Source: Amyelois transitella
Taxonomy: Eukaryota; Arthropoda; Insecta; Lepidoptera; Pyralidae
DNA length: 64,000 nt
NCBI RefSeq assembly: GCF_032362555.1
Contig: NC_083505.1
Span: 6,377,501 to 6,441,500 of the forward strand
Direction of reading: 5' to 3'
A program made the position numbers and the translations under genes. Position 1 is the first letter of the stretch; each line of letters starts with the position of its first letter. The notes under the pieces were generated by a model, which saw nothing but the letters and a program-made list of their open reading frames with translations, made no database searches and was not told the origin of the DNA. Below are positions 1-15,000 of this stretch, one piece after another.

Positions 1-3000
1 GATTTAATTGTTACTGAACCTAGAAAACGAACCATTATAAAAAGATATGGACATGATGATGGTCCGATGGAAATGTCGGATATGGAAGTAACACCAGATT
101 CTGAAGAAGACGAAGAAGGTAAGCAATGTTTGAACTAACCCCAATCCTACTGTAGAATAGAATATAATAAAATACTAATATTATAAATGCGAAAGTTTGT
201 GAGTATGTCAGGATGTCAGTATGGATGTTTGTTAGTCTTTCATGCAAAAACTACTGAACCGATTACGATGAAATTTGGTATTGAGGTAGTTGAAGACCCA
301 GAATAACATATAGGCTACTTTTTATCCCAGAGTTCCCGCGGGATTGATTCCACGAGGACGAAGTCGCAGGCGGCCTATACTAGTTTAATATAGTTTCCTT
401 AATCCGTGTTTGTTTTTATAGCGTCATTTACTATTCTAAAGACTGCACAGACAGAGTGGGTTTTAAATAGACAACAAGCATTTAAACTAAAAAAAGTGTT
501 GTACCGTGTGGTTCCCGGTACCAATACAAAAAAGAATAATCCGTCTCTTTCCCATGGATGTCGTAAAAGGCGACTAAGGGATAGGCATACAAACTTGGGA
601 TTCTTTTTTAGGCGATCGGTTAGCAACCCTTCGCTATTTGAATCTCAATTATATCATCTGAACGTGGCCATTCAGTCTTTTCGCGACTTTTGGCTCTGTC
701 TACCCCGTAAGGGATATGGACGTGACTATATGTATGTATTCTATCTTCTGAACGTGGCCATTCAGTCTTTTCAAGACTGTTGGCTCTGTCTACCCCCCGC
801 AAGAGATATAGACGTGACCAGATGTATGTATGTAAAGTGTTAAACGCGCACGTAACGTAATGCACTTCCGAGATAAAAGTACGTTACATGAGTGTTTTAT
901 GCCTTTATCTATATCTTATACATATAATAAAATAGTAAAAATATTTTGTCTGTACATTTAGTATTTTTGACTGAAATGGATAAAGGAACACTTAGAATGA
1001 ATAATAGAAAGCAAAAATATTTTTTTGAATTTCTTGTCTGTCTGTCTGTCTGTATGTATGATCACGATTTTCTCCGAAAGTACTGAACCGATTTACTTCA
1101 AACTTTCACCAATAGCTTTGTTTTAATTCAGAAGAACATTTAAAGTTTGTTTCATCAAAATCGGTTCACTAAAAAAAAGTTATCGACATTTGTATGAACT
1201 CAAGGCATGAGTTTGCCTGCAAATTTTCAAAGTTACGAAATTTAAAATTCAAAGTCATTTATCATTGTACGACAGCATAATACCTATAAATAAATATAAG
1301 TGAAAATCAGTTTGATAATATTCTGGTTTTGCCGCACATAACATGCGTAATTCTCACGTAAAAAGATTTTTGTTTTGTTAGTCTACTTAAGTACCGTGTG
1401 GTTCCCGGCACCAATACAAAAAAGAATAGGACCACTCCATCTCTTTCCCATGGTTGTCGTAAAAGGCGACTAAGGAAAAGGCTTACAAACTTGGGATTCT
1501 TTAGGCGGTGGGCGAGCAACCTATCACTATTTGAATCTCAATTCTAACATTAAGCCAAAAAGCTGAACGTGGCCATTTAGTCTTTTCAAGCCTGTTGGCT
1601 CTGTCTACCCCGCAAGTCTACTTTAATTTCGACACCACCGCAACGGCCTCGATGGTCCAGTGGTTGGCGCGTGAGACTTTGAAGTTGGCGGTCCAAGTTC
1701 AAGCCCGAACATAAGATATTTTTTTTATTAAAAATATTTTCTTTTGTATTGTTTGAGTATTTTATAAAAAAAAACTGAAAATTAAAATACTACATATAAT
1801 ACGAATAAAACGGCAAAAATATTTTGTCTGTACATTTAATATTTTGACTGAAACGGAGAGTTTTTTTTACATTTTTTGTCTGTCTGTCTGTATCTGACTG
1901 TATGATCAAGATTCACCTCGAAATTTACGCGGACAAAGTCGCGGGCAACAGCTAGTTATTAATAAATAGTAATTGATTATTTATTGAGCAGATGCTTCAT
2001 ATGTCAGTAGTTATTCATTTCTTATATAAATACAGAATATTAGGAGATTTTATTACTAAAGATTTTCTATCGACAAAACCTTTTAAATGTATAACGTTTT
2101 CAGGTATAAGTTTACGTAGCAAAAAAAAGAAAGAGAAATTTGGGAGGAAAGGTAGAAGATACGCAAGTGACGACTATATTCCTCGACATGAAGGTGTTCC
2201 AGTAGACGAAGAGGTTGTATACGGATCTTGGACGCGGTCGGAATGTTTCAAAATAGAGAGAGGATTACTTACTTTTGGGTCAGTATATATAATTCAAAAT
2301 GTGAGATATAGCATTATATTTAGGGTGCCTTATTCAACAGCCCAAAATCTCTTATACATGATTAATGATTATATAATTAATCTATACCAATATTATAAAG
2401 CTGAAGAATTTGCTTGTTCCTTGAATCATTTATCGAGGAAGGCTTTAGGCTATATAATATCACGCTATATATACAAGGTGTAACGGAAAGGGGGTTATCA
2501 TAAAAAGTGGGTGGATACTATACCTTAAATAGATTCTTCCTACTGCTACTGCTGGTCCTTATCACCATGTTCATAAATGCATGTCAATAAAATTTCGCAA
2601 TAAAATGTATTTATTTAAATGTAAACAAACGTGGCAAATCACTATCGGGTCAACATCCCCAATTCAAAACAACACACACACTAAGACACTATCGATGTAC
2701 ACTAAAACACTAACTCCTCACTCGTCATTTTCTCCTGGTACCGTCGGCGACCTAAGTCGTAGGTAGCCGCTTTGTCGGCGCCGTCAAAGAGATCGCGGCA
2801 AGGCGGCGAACGTTTGACGAAGATTCTAAAACAAACAAATAAGACTCGTTTACTTAATCAATAAGAATCATTTTGCTTTGACAGAGGTACGTCGTTTAAG
2901 ACATTCAATCGATTTGAAAATATTCGCATGAAATGCAAAAGAAATAATAATTACCTACATACATAAAACCACGACTTTTTCCCGGAGGGATAGACAGAGA

Positions 3001-6000
3001 CTACATCTTTCCACGATCTCTGCATACTTCCTTCGCTTCATCCACATTCATAACTCTTCATGCAAGCTAATAAATAATTACCTACATTACAAAATAAATT
3101 GGTAACTAAGTCAAAGAAAGATTGAAAACCTACATACCTTTCAAAGAAAGGGTTCAAAACGTCGACCTCCTTGGATGCACAAGTCAGCTCTCCGGTAAAT
3201 GGAAACCCAGACATTGCGAAGCATTCCTGGCGTTACAGTATCGCATGCGGTTTGATGCGGGCAACCATTTCTTCGCTCGAAGGGGAATCCGACGCATACA
3301 CTTTATTTTTAATGTATCCCCAGAAAAAAAGTCAAGTGGTGTGAGTTCTGGAGACCGCGGAGGCAATGCGATACGTCCTCCTCGTCCAATCCATTCCGGG
3401 AACCGGGCATTGAGGTGGCTGCGCTCATCACGAGCGAAGTGAGCTGGAGCGCCACCATGTTGGAATATTAGGTTGTTTTCCATCACGATATCCACGTAAC
3501 TTCTCACTGGCATTACTGTTCCTCATTTAAGTAATTTTCTAGGAAATTTAGGCTGTTAGGCAAAAAATATGGTTCAACGACAACATCTCCGACTATTCCA
3601 GCATCCAGCCAACACATTTATCCGCCACTGGTACTGGAAAGATGACTCCGTAAAAACATGTGGATTGGTAGCTAGGTATGCGACCAATAATGTTCATTGT
3701 AGTCGTAATAATATTCTGAATTACTCAAAGAAATCACGAAAGAGAACACGTGTACGAAAAAGTCAAAACACAAACACAAACAATGTTGTCATCAGTGCTG
3801 CCAGACCAAAAATCCGATTGAGCGCTGTAAGATGTAAAAAAGCGCTCGATTTCTTGGAAATTGTGCTTTAAAAAAGCGCTAGATATCGCGCTAAAAGAAC
3901 AATTTTTCTTGAATGAAATAAAGCAAACAAACAAAAAAACACTCTATTAGGCTTTAAAATAACTGATGCTGATAGAGCCATAGAGTTTTTTAATATGTCA
4001 TGATGTAAATTAAAAAAAACACCAGATTATCCGCTATAGTAGAACCGCCTAAATGAGTCCTCGCCCGCGGAGTACAGGGGCGCGGGGGTATGACGACGAA
4101 GGGGACCGAAAGAGGTGCGGGCGGCGGGCGCATTCTTGTAAAAACTCAGTTCGCTCGCTACGCGGTTAGCGATCACACGTGTTGACAGTTGCGGACGCCT
4201 TGTGAAAATTATACATGAGATTACATTCTCAAGATGAGTCGAAATATTTTCGGACATAGAATTAATAGTCAGTGCAAACAAATGGCGTTTAACGTATATG
4301 AATATTTTAGAAAAAAGAAACTCGACCCAAATTCTGATGAATATAAACAAGATATACCTTTAAATAAAACTGTAGCAGAAGTTACTGGACTATCAGAAAA
4401 GACTGTATCTAGAATTGTACAACAAGGGAAAGCATTAAATGACAACGAGAGATTTAAATCACCGAGAAAACCAAAACAGGTTCGTAGAAAAAGAGTGGAA
4501 ATAGACGATTTCACAAAAGGAGTGGTAAGAAGAAAAGTCACTCAGTTTTACACAATTTTCAAAAAAATACCTACTCTGAAAACTTTGAACGCTGTACTTA
4601 GAGAAGAGAATATATTACACTGCGGCAGGGAATATTTAAGGCTATTATTACATGATCTAGGTTTTAAATTTAAGAAATGCGGATCTAAAAGGAAACTCCT
4701 TATCGAACAGCCAAATATCACATCGTGGAGGTGGAAATACCTAAATACTATTAAAAAATATCGTAGAGAAGGAAGACATATTTTATACCTTGACGAAACT
4801 TATGTAAACGCGTCTCATAACGTTTCAAAATGTTGGCAATCAAAGGATGAACTTGGCGTTCTATCTCATATTGGTAAAGGGGACCGTTTGATCATCGTAC
4901 ATTGTGGAGGTCAAATTGGATTTGTAGACGGAGCCCTTGTGATATTCAAATCCAAATGTAAAACAGGTGATTATCACGATTCTATGAATTTCGCAAATTT
5001 CAGTAAATGGATAAATGAAAAGCTCATGCCTAATATACCGCAAAATTCTGTCATAGTAATGGACAACGCAGCTTATCATTCGGTTCGAGAAGAGAAAAAG
5101 CCAACTATGGCTTCTACCAAGCCAACTATGCAAGAATGGCTACGACGACATAACGTGCCTTTTGATGAAAAACTTAGAAAGGATGACTTATATAAATTAA
5201 TTAAAAGTAATTTCACAGAAGATATTTACAAAATTGACGAGGTATTGAAAAGAAACGGACACGAAGTATTGCGTTTGCCTCCATATCACCCAGACCTGAA
5301 CCCAATTGAGTTGGTCTGGGGTGATATCAAAGGACAATTAGCACAAAAAAGTATCGACTCTAATTTGGACCAGAAAAAAGAAATATTAGAGAGATTATTT
5401 GCTGAATATCCCAAAGAGAAATGGGAGAATTGTGTTAAACACGTGATTAAAATCGAAGACGAATATTGCAAACATGATGGAGTCCTAGATGAAGTTGTTG
5501 ATTTTATTATTAATGTGCAAGACGATTCTGATGATTCTGATGATGGCTGTTGTGAAAGTGAAGAATCAAGTTCCAGTGATAGTGATATTATGGACATAAG
5601 TGATTGATTTATAATTTTGATAAATTTTGCATAAATAAATATTACATACATAACTTTATTACCTTTTTTTTACCTACATATCATACCTATATATCATAAA
5701 ATCACATTTTTATCGAATTGTTTTGTATGAAAAATAAAAATTTGAAAATAACAATAATCGAAAAATGCTTATGCTATTTAATTCATGTACGTGGTCTCGT
5801 TGATACCATGGAGTTATGGGATAACAAAAGGAACACGTTGTATAGTTTACAGTTGTTTCATTCAAATTTTGTATAGCCATTATTATTTTTTTAATAAAAA
5901 TCTTCACCTGTTTGCCGCTAACCACTATGACGTCACATATCTCAAGAAATGTCCAGTAACATTTCGCCCCTTGTATTACACGCTACGCTCGACCGCCGCC

Positions 6001-9000
6001 CGCACCTCTTTCGTTCCCCTTCGTCGTCATACCCCCGCGCCCCTGTACTCCGCGGGCGAGGACTCATTTAGGCGGTTCTACTATAGGTGCCATAATTCTG
6101 TAAAGCGCACCAAACACATAAAAAAGCGCTAGATCTAGCGCCCAAAGCGTTAAAATGGCAGCACTGGTTGTCACGCAAATGGATAGCGAACGACTGATTG
6201 ACTTCTCAAATAATTGTACATTTCCGCTTCCCGATTCTGGCATCCTAGTACAGGGGAGACACGGGCAAAGTCGACCACGGTCACGTTAACCGGCTATTTT
6301 TGTAAACAAAGGTGAAATAAAATTATTTTAGTACAAATATGTTTTGTCCCTTTGATTCAATATCTTATTAATTTTACCATAATAAACGGGTTAAAAACAG
6401 TATTATTTGATTTCAAAATTTTACCATACTTACTACCACTCTTACCAATAGGAAAAAGTGGCATGTACAAAACGTGTTTCCTAGGTTGACTAAATGTTGA
6501 CAACTTTTTTATGAATGTGGCGATAAAATTAAACGAAGTAAAAGTTTACTAATCACAAACGTAAATAATCAGGTGGGATCATCATTTTACCCTCACTTAC
6601 CCTAAAGCGGAAGAAAGGATACGTGTACATCACCTGTCTCGCGGCGTAGCGCCATTGGTCGGCGCTTAGTGTACTAGACAGTGAACCCATTGACTGCGCA
6701 CACACACACTCTCAAATTTGAATATTGACCTTGAATTAGTCGAATTTAAGAACGAGAGACAAGTACTCTATCTAGTCTTGCCTTCTCGTTTTGGTAAATT
6801 AGGGGCCCGTTTTCATTTATTTTTAAGTAGATAAATTAAACCTCTTGCGTATCCATGAAATCCTGGTAGCTAAATGATTAATTCCTTTATTTTATTCGGA
6901 GATGTTTTTACCCATGATGCAAAAAAGAGCAGTGTTGTTGATGCAGATGACGCAGAGAGACTGCCGTCTGACGTCCGCAAGGATCAGAGACTTAAAAGAA
7001 AACATGTTTCCCTTCACGAACATTTCTTTCTTCCCGGACTTTTAACAACCTATGTAAACGTCATTTAAGTACTAGATCATTAGTAATAGTTTTATTAATT
7101 TATGACGATATTCGTTAATCGGCTTCTTAAAATATGAAAAAGAATTTCGTTCGTAATAGAAAATTTCTTAAAATATCCGGAACCATTTTAATACATTATT
7201 AATCGACCTTGCTCTTTGCTCCTTGCAAAGAAAAGTCACGCCTATTTCAGGGTTCATTTGGAAAATTTTAGTTAAAACCAACAACAATAGTTTGCTCGGA
7301 TTTTGTGATTCAATAATAGTTTGATTATTTCTCTTTTTAATTATTATTTCTTTAAAAAATATTTCTTTCATATTTAAGTTTTTCATAATGTTACAAACAC
7401 GTTCTCTGGTAACTACTACATTGATATTATTCAGTACGCTTAGTTCGTTGTTTTACTTTTACTTTATTACTGTAAAAACGCCAGTCCGGTATTTTAGTTG
7501 CTACAATTAATCTGCTAAAATAATTGATGAGAAACTGTTAGTCAGTTTTATTTTTTGCCATGAGATTGAAGAGTCATATGAAACACTGATATTCAAACAG
7601 CCTTCAGTGTAAAGTTGTAATTTTAATGAGATAAAGTAAAAAATCAAGTTTCGCAGGTGGGACTCGTCAGCTAAATAGTAAAAAGTAAAGAAAAAAGCAG
7701 GAACGCTTAGTTAAGAAAAACAAAAAAAAAAGATATCCGGAACCCTGGCTCTAAAATACTATTTTAAAGTACCAGGAGTACAGACGGGTGGCGTCGACAT
7801 TAGGCCAGTGGGCCAATGGGTGTGATCGTTAAGATGCTATTGACCTCACAGCTGTTTACTGCTGTAGTGTTGTGCAAGTTTTAATAAAATAACATAAAAT
7901 AAAATAAAATCGGCTGTAAAAAATAAAAATTTCAAAATAAAAAATTTACTTTTAGGGTTTTGCGTGGCACCAGGCTGTTTGTTACCGGTAACTCGTTTGG
8001 TGTACTCAATATGATAACCCCCTTTCCGTTACACATTGTATAATATAATATCAACTATAAGGAGCAATAGAATAATGGAAAATGTAAAAAAAAAAACTGG
8101 AAAATTATTCATCCTTGAGGGCTTCAATGATACCCAAAATAACTATTCCACTACTAAAAAATTTGTAATCGCGTTTGAAATAATTGTATACGGGGGTAAA
8201 AAATCAATCTAGCTGGGCCTAACTTCTAACCTGGCTTAAGTCCCAGTTCCATACTTACCACTCTGGAGAGGAGCCTGGGGTATGCCTTTGACCATGGATC
8301 CTTTTACACGGAGTGACTCCCTATCTGACCTCCGCAACTTTTGCAGAACCTAACCCGTATTGGATTGATCATGGTTACATCCAGTTGCCTAAATGTGCAG
8401 GTTTCGTGTACGGTTGTACGATTTTCCCTCATCCTAAGAGCATCGGTTACTATTCAAACTAATGTACGTGACTTCGAAAATAATCATTGGTACATGATGA
8501 CCGAGGTGGGATTTGAATCTGTGCCCTTCTACGCATCACGCATTTTAACCGGGCACCATAGATATGAAGATAGACGCTAGAGATAGATTTTGACACTAAA
8601 ATCGTATGACGCGATGGCTCAGTTAGCGATCGGTTATCAAGTGAAGTGCCTGGGTTTGATCCTTGGCAAAGGGTTTTTTTTATGCTTTTCGTGACGCACA
8701 CCTGTTTTGTTTTTACTAAAAATAGAATTCCCACTTTATCAGCCAATCCCTTAGTCGCAATTTATGACATCTATGGGAAAGAGGAGTGGTATTATTTTTT
8801 TTTATTTAACTACTTTATATGGTTTTTCTGACGTCCACCGAGCACAGCCTGGTCACCCAGGTACTATATACATACTCATTTAAAATTGAAAATAAAGCTA
8901 TTTTAAAGACTTATAATAAACACAATCATGTAAAACAGTATCTGGGGATTAAACTTAAATCACACATTATCACTTAAATTGTACAAACCTTTTTATTTCA

Positions 9001-12000
9001 AGAAGAGATAATGATGTTCTTATTATATAACAGATGGGCTCGCTGGGAGGAAATAGTTGATAAGAATCAATTTAGAAAAGGATGGACTATACCAGTCATA
9101 GAAGATTGTGCCCGCATAATTGTGAGTATTTTGCCCTACTTTTAGTTATTATATATGTTTTTAATAAAACAGCCTACATAAAAACTAAGCTCTTTTGTCT
9201 TCTTGTACTGGAATTTTTAAATGAGAATAAGTTACATAATAATCAACGAGGAATGAAATTATTGCAGATCATTGCAGGTTCAACAAAAAAGGTCACAATT
9301 CTTAAAAAAATGATACCTTCATTTCAGTTCTTATCTTTCTCTTTCGTATGCTTAATGTGATGACTAGCCATGCTAATACCGAGAAAGTTTTAGACTTTCA
9401 CTGAGTTTAACATAGCCTAACTGACTATTGTCTTTTTAAAGTTGCTTATTTATACTACAAAGAATTATTATTCTAAAGGTTGCTCTTTTTGTCTTCAGGT
9501 GCTGTACTGTTTGCGTCACTATAAAGGTGACGAAAAAATAAGAAACTTCATATGGGACCTTATTGAACCATGCGAAAATGGGGAAGTAACCATTTCCAGG
9601 AATCATAGTGGCTTACATAATCCTGTGCCTCGTGGAAGAAATGCAAAGAAAAAAAATAAGCCTAAAGATGTGCCAAAACTAAGTGATATTCAAAAATGGG
9701 AAGATCCAAATCATTGGAGCTCTATAGAAAAGTATGATTGTGAGGCGTATCTAGAAAGCAGTTACAAGAAACATTTATTTAGGCATGCTAATAAGTAAGT
9801 ACTTATTGATATTGAATTCATACATACTGGCATTATCAATTTGAAAAGTAGGTACATACATACATATCATAATGATAGAATTGAAAAGTAGGTACTCTGG
9901 TTGTATTAATACTTAAATATAATATATTTCGATTGTGGCTTTATACATATTATAAATCGAATCGAAATTGATTTGTATACGTCTCGAATGTTTTAATCAG
10001 GTAATCATGAAAATGTTAATGATTTTTCAGAGTTTTGCTGCGAGTACGTATGATGTATTATATCAAGCATGAAGTAATAGGGGACTACGCTACTCAAATT
10101 GAAAATGGGGTTCATGCAAGGTACTATTTATTAAACATGAATTTATTAACATGAACTGCTTTAAAAAATATTTTAATTGTAAAAATGTAATATTTAATTT
10201 AAAAGTATGTTTGTTGTACCTAAGTTTTTTATTTTCACAGTACTTTAGGCATGCGAGTGCCGCGTGGTGTAGACAGCACACCACCTAGACTATGGTGGGA
10301 CACAGAATGTGATGTGTCTCTTTTAGTTGGTACCTACATACATGGCTATGAGAACTACTTGGCAATGCGATCAGATCCCCAATTGTGTTTTGTGGACAAG
10401 TTGGGCCCACCTGATGATGCGGAGTGTACTGACATCAAGTGAGTTCATAATGTAATACTTAAGAAGACTTAGCTTAACACAGTATAAGTACCAACACTCT
10501 CGATCTTATCTTTCTACCCTCTATCAGTTACACGTAGTTATGACCCACTAGTAAAGGAGGCCTCAAATCCACGTCCTAATTTTAATAAAGCGGACTACGA
10601 AGCTATTAATAATTATTTGCTAGACAGATTGCGGTACTGTTTTATATAATGTGACGGCCTGTGTGGCGCAGCGGTAGTACGCTTGTCTGTGTTCGAATCC
10701 CGGCCAGGGCATCATGAGAAAACAACTTTGGCCTGGGTCTTGGATGTTTATCTATATAAGTATTTATTATAAAATAAAGTATCGTTGAGTTAGTATCTCG
10801 TAACACAACTCTCGAACTTACTTCGAGGCTAACTCAATTTGTGTAATTTGTCCCGTATATATTTATTTATTTATTCTCTTGGTGAGGTCTGGAAGATAAT
10901 ATTTTGAATTTCTGCATTGCAAATCTATGGGGTATTATCCAAAGTAATGTGAATGAAGTGAGTGAACGTCTGAAATCGTAAGGGAACTTTTGCAACAGAA
11001 GGACATTAATAAAATGTCTGGAAGCAACGGTATATCTCCTTTATTCTGGCACCACTGCGCCAAATCACTTGCTTCACCAGTCGCAATAATTTTTAATCGT
11101 TCGATTTTTCTTCTTCATGGAAATTGGCACATATTGTGCCTGTTCACAAGAAAGGTTGTAGAGCAAAAATTGAAAACTGTTGTAATTATGCACAAGTAAT
11201 GAGAATACAAGTGTTTTATTCGATTAAAATTAAAATCAAAATGTTTATTTAGAATGGTATCAATCAATCTCTTTCAGTACAATTTTGTAGAAATTACATT
11301 TTTATGCATAATGAATACTAATAACTATAAGTATGTCGTTTAGTATGTTATACTTACTATTGTTATAGAATGGGAAACCTATGATTGAATTTAAGATACA
11401 ACTAAGATCATTGTAAAAAATACTATAACGCTGTTGTTTTTTTTAATAAAATAAATAAATAAAGATACTTAAAGTAAAATAAATAAATATTGTGACATGT
11501 TTTATATCAAAGTACATGGGGCACATTAACGCAATTGATAGCAATAGGGATGATGACCAGCACCTGAAATATTATAAATTAATTAATAACTCTTACGCCT
11601 CATCTAGCTTACCAACAGACAGATTGAGGTCAAACACACTCAAATTATTAATATATAAAGAAAACATATTATTTATGGTACAGTTGTCAACCAACCTACC
11701 CAAATTCACTGCAAATTCACCTCTATTTCTGGGTTATAGAATTCCATACAGGGCAACTTGATTTGCGGTTGTCTATACCAGAGATCCCATACGCGAAAAA
11801 AGTGAAAGAGTTCAGTTTGATATTATGCCATAGGCCCCTGTTATGCCATTAACATTATGAAACTCAATGAGGATACGGATCCACTGTGTGTTCAGAACGT
11901 TAATGAAAACACCCTGCACGTGATTAAAGTTAAATGTTTTCAGGAGCGAGGAAAGAAAAGTGCGCGGCAGCGTGGTGGGGGACGAGGACTGCACGGACGA

Positions 12001-15000
12001 CGTGTCGAGCGGCGCGGGCGCCACCTCGCCCGCCGCCTCGCCGCGCGCCGACGACGAGCCCGGCGGCGGCGGGCCCTGGCCCTCCATGCAGGTACGCCTT
12101 ACAATCTCGCCCATAATAGGCATCATTTATCATTTTTAACAGACTACAAAAAGGAGGAGGCTCTTATTCGGGCAGTATTTTTTTATGATATCCCTTTGTA
12201 CGCTCCCACAGAATGTAGAAAATAACACCATCCTATATTTCTCCCAACAATAAAGTATCGCCAATCACCACATCGCTTTGATAGATATCCTGTACATACT
12301 CGTGTATGTATTCGTTGTAGTTTTTTTACAAGGTTCCTATACTATGACTATTTTTAATTAAAACATTGTCTTACTTTCCAGGACCTAAATACGCGGCTGC
12401 GGCGGCTCATCACAGCTTACCAGCGCAACTACAAGCGCGAGGAACTCAAGATGCAACAAAGAGCTAAGGTGCGGCTGTCTCAAATATTTTTTTAAGGAAA
12501 TTTCTAGTTGATAACTTACAGATTGGTTATGTATAATAATAAACAAGGCTCTTCTCAGATTATCATTACAATTCTTAAAACTTCATTCTATAATTTGTGA
12601 TTTGCATGTATTCTTCTGATAATCTGTTTGCCAGTCGGCAAAGGCCTTCCATTGCTGTCTTTCACCTGCTACTCTACATAATGTTCTACCAGCAACCCTT
12701 CGTACTCGACCCATCGCTCTAGTGGCCTCCTCTCCGCCTTTTGCGTTCTCTAGGATACCACTGAGTGATTGTCTTACTCAATTTTTTCCTTTCCCATTGA
12801 TGTAAGTCCTTTGATCTAACTTTTGTTTCTTATAGTATGGCATCTCAACTTATCCCGCTACCACATTCCCAATACCTACTCCTTTCCACTGCTTTTTGGC
12901 AAGTTAGCAGTTTGTCCGAACAATCCAATCTTTTGTGGTAAGAAATTTCTTGTAGGCCTTTTTAATACACCAAAGACAACTGTATGTTAGTGTGAATTCC
13001 CATTTGCATTTGCATCATACAACGCGAAACTTAAGTTTGTGGTTTTAAGATATTTATATTGTTATAAACATATCTATTTATTGTTATGTATATATCTATC
13101 TATTTATATAGCATTATAATTATGCTAGTATTTAAGGAATTATTAAGTTTGAATTTCACTCAGAAGATGGAGCGACGAGAGCGCATGGACCAACTAGCTC
13201 GTGATGAAATTGCTCAATGGCGCTGGTCGCGTGCTGACGAAGAAGCGTTTCGACGTACAGTTGCATCTTATGGTGTGGAGTTCGACCCGGCTACCAAGAG
13301 CCTGCGTTGGAGTCGATTCAGGACGCTGGCGAGATTAGATTCCAAGAGTGACGATGCACTGACTGATTATCTAAAAGCATTTATGGCGATGTGTAAACGC
13401 CAATGTGGACTATCTGTAGGCGAGGCCGAGTTACCTACAAGGGCAGACTTAAAGGCAGAGCCGATAGGTGAAGAAAGAGCTATAGCTACTTTAGAAAGGT
13501 TAGTCTTGATTCAAATTTCAAATACCTTCCTGAAAGGAGTCGAAAGAAATATTTAAAGAAATCATACATTTGTGATTTGTAACTAAATCCGGGGGTCTCG
13601 CCCCTGGCTTTTCACAGAGACTACATCTTTCCACTTGCCACGATTAACGGTAATTGTTTATTTACTAGAATCGATCTTCTACGAGTATTACGTGAAGAAG
13701 TGGCGCCACATCCAGCATTAGATGCACGTTTGGCCTTATGCGAGAGATCACCCGATACGCCGCCTTGGTGGCAATCTGCGCGACATGATAAGCTCTTAGT
13801 TTTGGGAGTATGCAAGTAAGTTACCATGTCATCTATAATACAATTTAAATTGAGGGAGAGTATAAGTTCAAGATAATTTTTGTTTTTCAAATTACGCGGC
13901 ACAGTTTTATAGAATAGCACAAAGGCTTTTATAGTTCAAATAGTTGAAGGTTTAATTGAAAAACTTATGTATCAAATACGAGATCTGATCGAAAGATCAG
14001 ATCTGAAAGATCTGCATTTTGAAGTGAAACAATGTAGATTAACCGAATATTTAATTTTATGTAGTCTGGCAGGCCCTGATACTTTCGTGCGTTCTATTAC
14101 AAAATTAATTATTAATTATAATGAATAAAGCTCACAATAATAAATATTTTTACTCGTTTACAGACATGGACTTGGGGATACCTATAATAAACTATTTTGT
14201 GACCCTAAATTGCCATTCGCCGATTGTGCTAATAAATGGTATAGCACTCACAAAGGGAAGAGTGAAGCACAAAAGGCTACTTCAGACGACGACGATAATA
14301 CAGAAGAGAATATGAGCGACACAAGAATGTCGCTCAGACGCAGCAAGCGCACGTCCAACGCTTGCGATAGACAAAACGACGACGACACTGACGCACTTTC
14401 AGAATTGGAGAATCTCGCTAAGCTCGGTAGGATCGAAGGTACCTAAATATTAAATTAAGTGTTAACTGATCTCAATAAAATGGATGAGTGACCTACGTCA
14501 GTTCAATTGCTAACCGATGCTAACCGGAAGGAAAACATGCGAGGAAACCTGCATATTTAAATACCTGTATCTTACAGGCACAATGTTCCAAGTAAAGCTA
14601 GGTTCCTCCTGTAATGTTTTTGAGGTCAGATGGTTTGAGTAAAAACCCGAGCAAACAACATGAGAATCGTTAATCCTATTATTATTGTCGAATTCGTATT
14701 TTATTACTCAAGTCTAGTTTCTCCATGGACATAGAACACGTCTCTGTTTATTAGGGGGTATATAGAACTAATAGGGACATGACTTTAACGCCTCATTTAG
14801 CTGCATGGCTAATGGAAGTATTACATACATACATAAAATATTAGCTGTCCCTGCAAACGTTGTTTTGTAATATATTTTTTAAGTAATTTCTAGTTAAAAA
14901 AAATGTTAAAACAACCCTTATTGGCCGATTCTCAGACAAACTCAATATGCTCACAAAATTTCATGAGAATCGGTTAAGCCTTTCTGGAGGAGTACGAGAA

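Larger units (their letters stand above)
3793..6166. mobile_element. hAT-type element with 8-bp target duplication
   Basis: The left end CAGTGCTGCCAG (3793) and right end TGGCAGCACTG (6156-6166) are inverted. They are flanked by GTTGTCAT (3785-3792) and GTTGTCAC (6167-6174), a target duplication differing at one base, as expected of hAT transposons. The subterminal regions repeat AGCGCT/GCGCTAGAT motifs. The interior is occupied by the D-D-E element at 4037-6083; what remains of the hAT (about 330 bp) has no transposase, so it was a short non-autonomous element. Confidence 0.75.
2472..8040. mobile_element. TIR DNA transposon copy A (IS630/Tc1-like, TACA..GGTGTAACGG ends), hosting nested elements
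   Basis: The left end (2472: TACAAGGTGTAACGGAAAG, then GGGGTTATCAT) and the right end (reverse complement from 8040: TACAATGTGTAACGGAAAG) are inverted copies flanked by TA (2470-2471, 8041-8042). A second copy with the same ends is at 17858-21032, and the two share internal blocks. The element contains a decayed DDE transposase piece (-) at 3184-3513, and a hAT-type element at 3793-6166 is inserted into it. Without the insertion it is about 3.2 kb. It sits in kis intron 2. Confidence 0.7.

Noticed and set aside
406..843. 145-codon open frame
   Set aside because: It lies across the SINE at 502-835 and has no domain; related SINE copies give similar spurious frames.
10653..10720. tRNA gene
   Set aside because: A and B boxes are present but the anticodon region is missing and the SINE body follows directly. 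The tRNA-like heads at 1650, 8606, 16433, 37128 and 38683 were rejected likewise.
11812..12225. Several open frames on both strands around kis exon 7
   Set aside because: High GC content removes stop codons; only the frame that joins exons 6 and 8 in phase is real.
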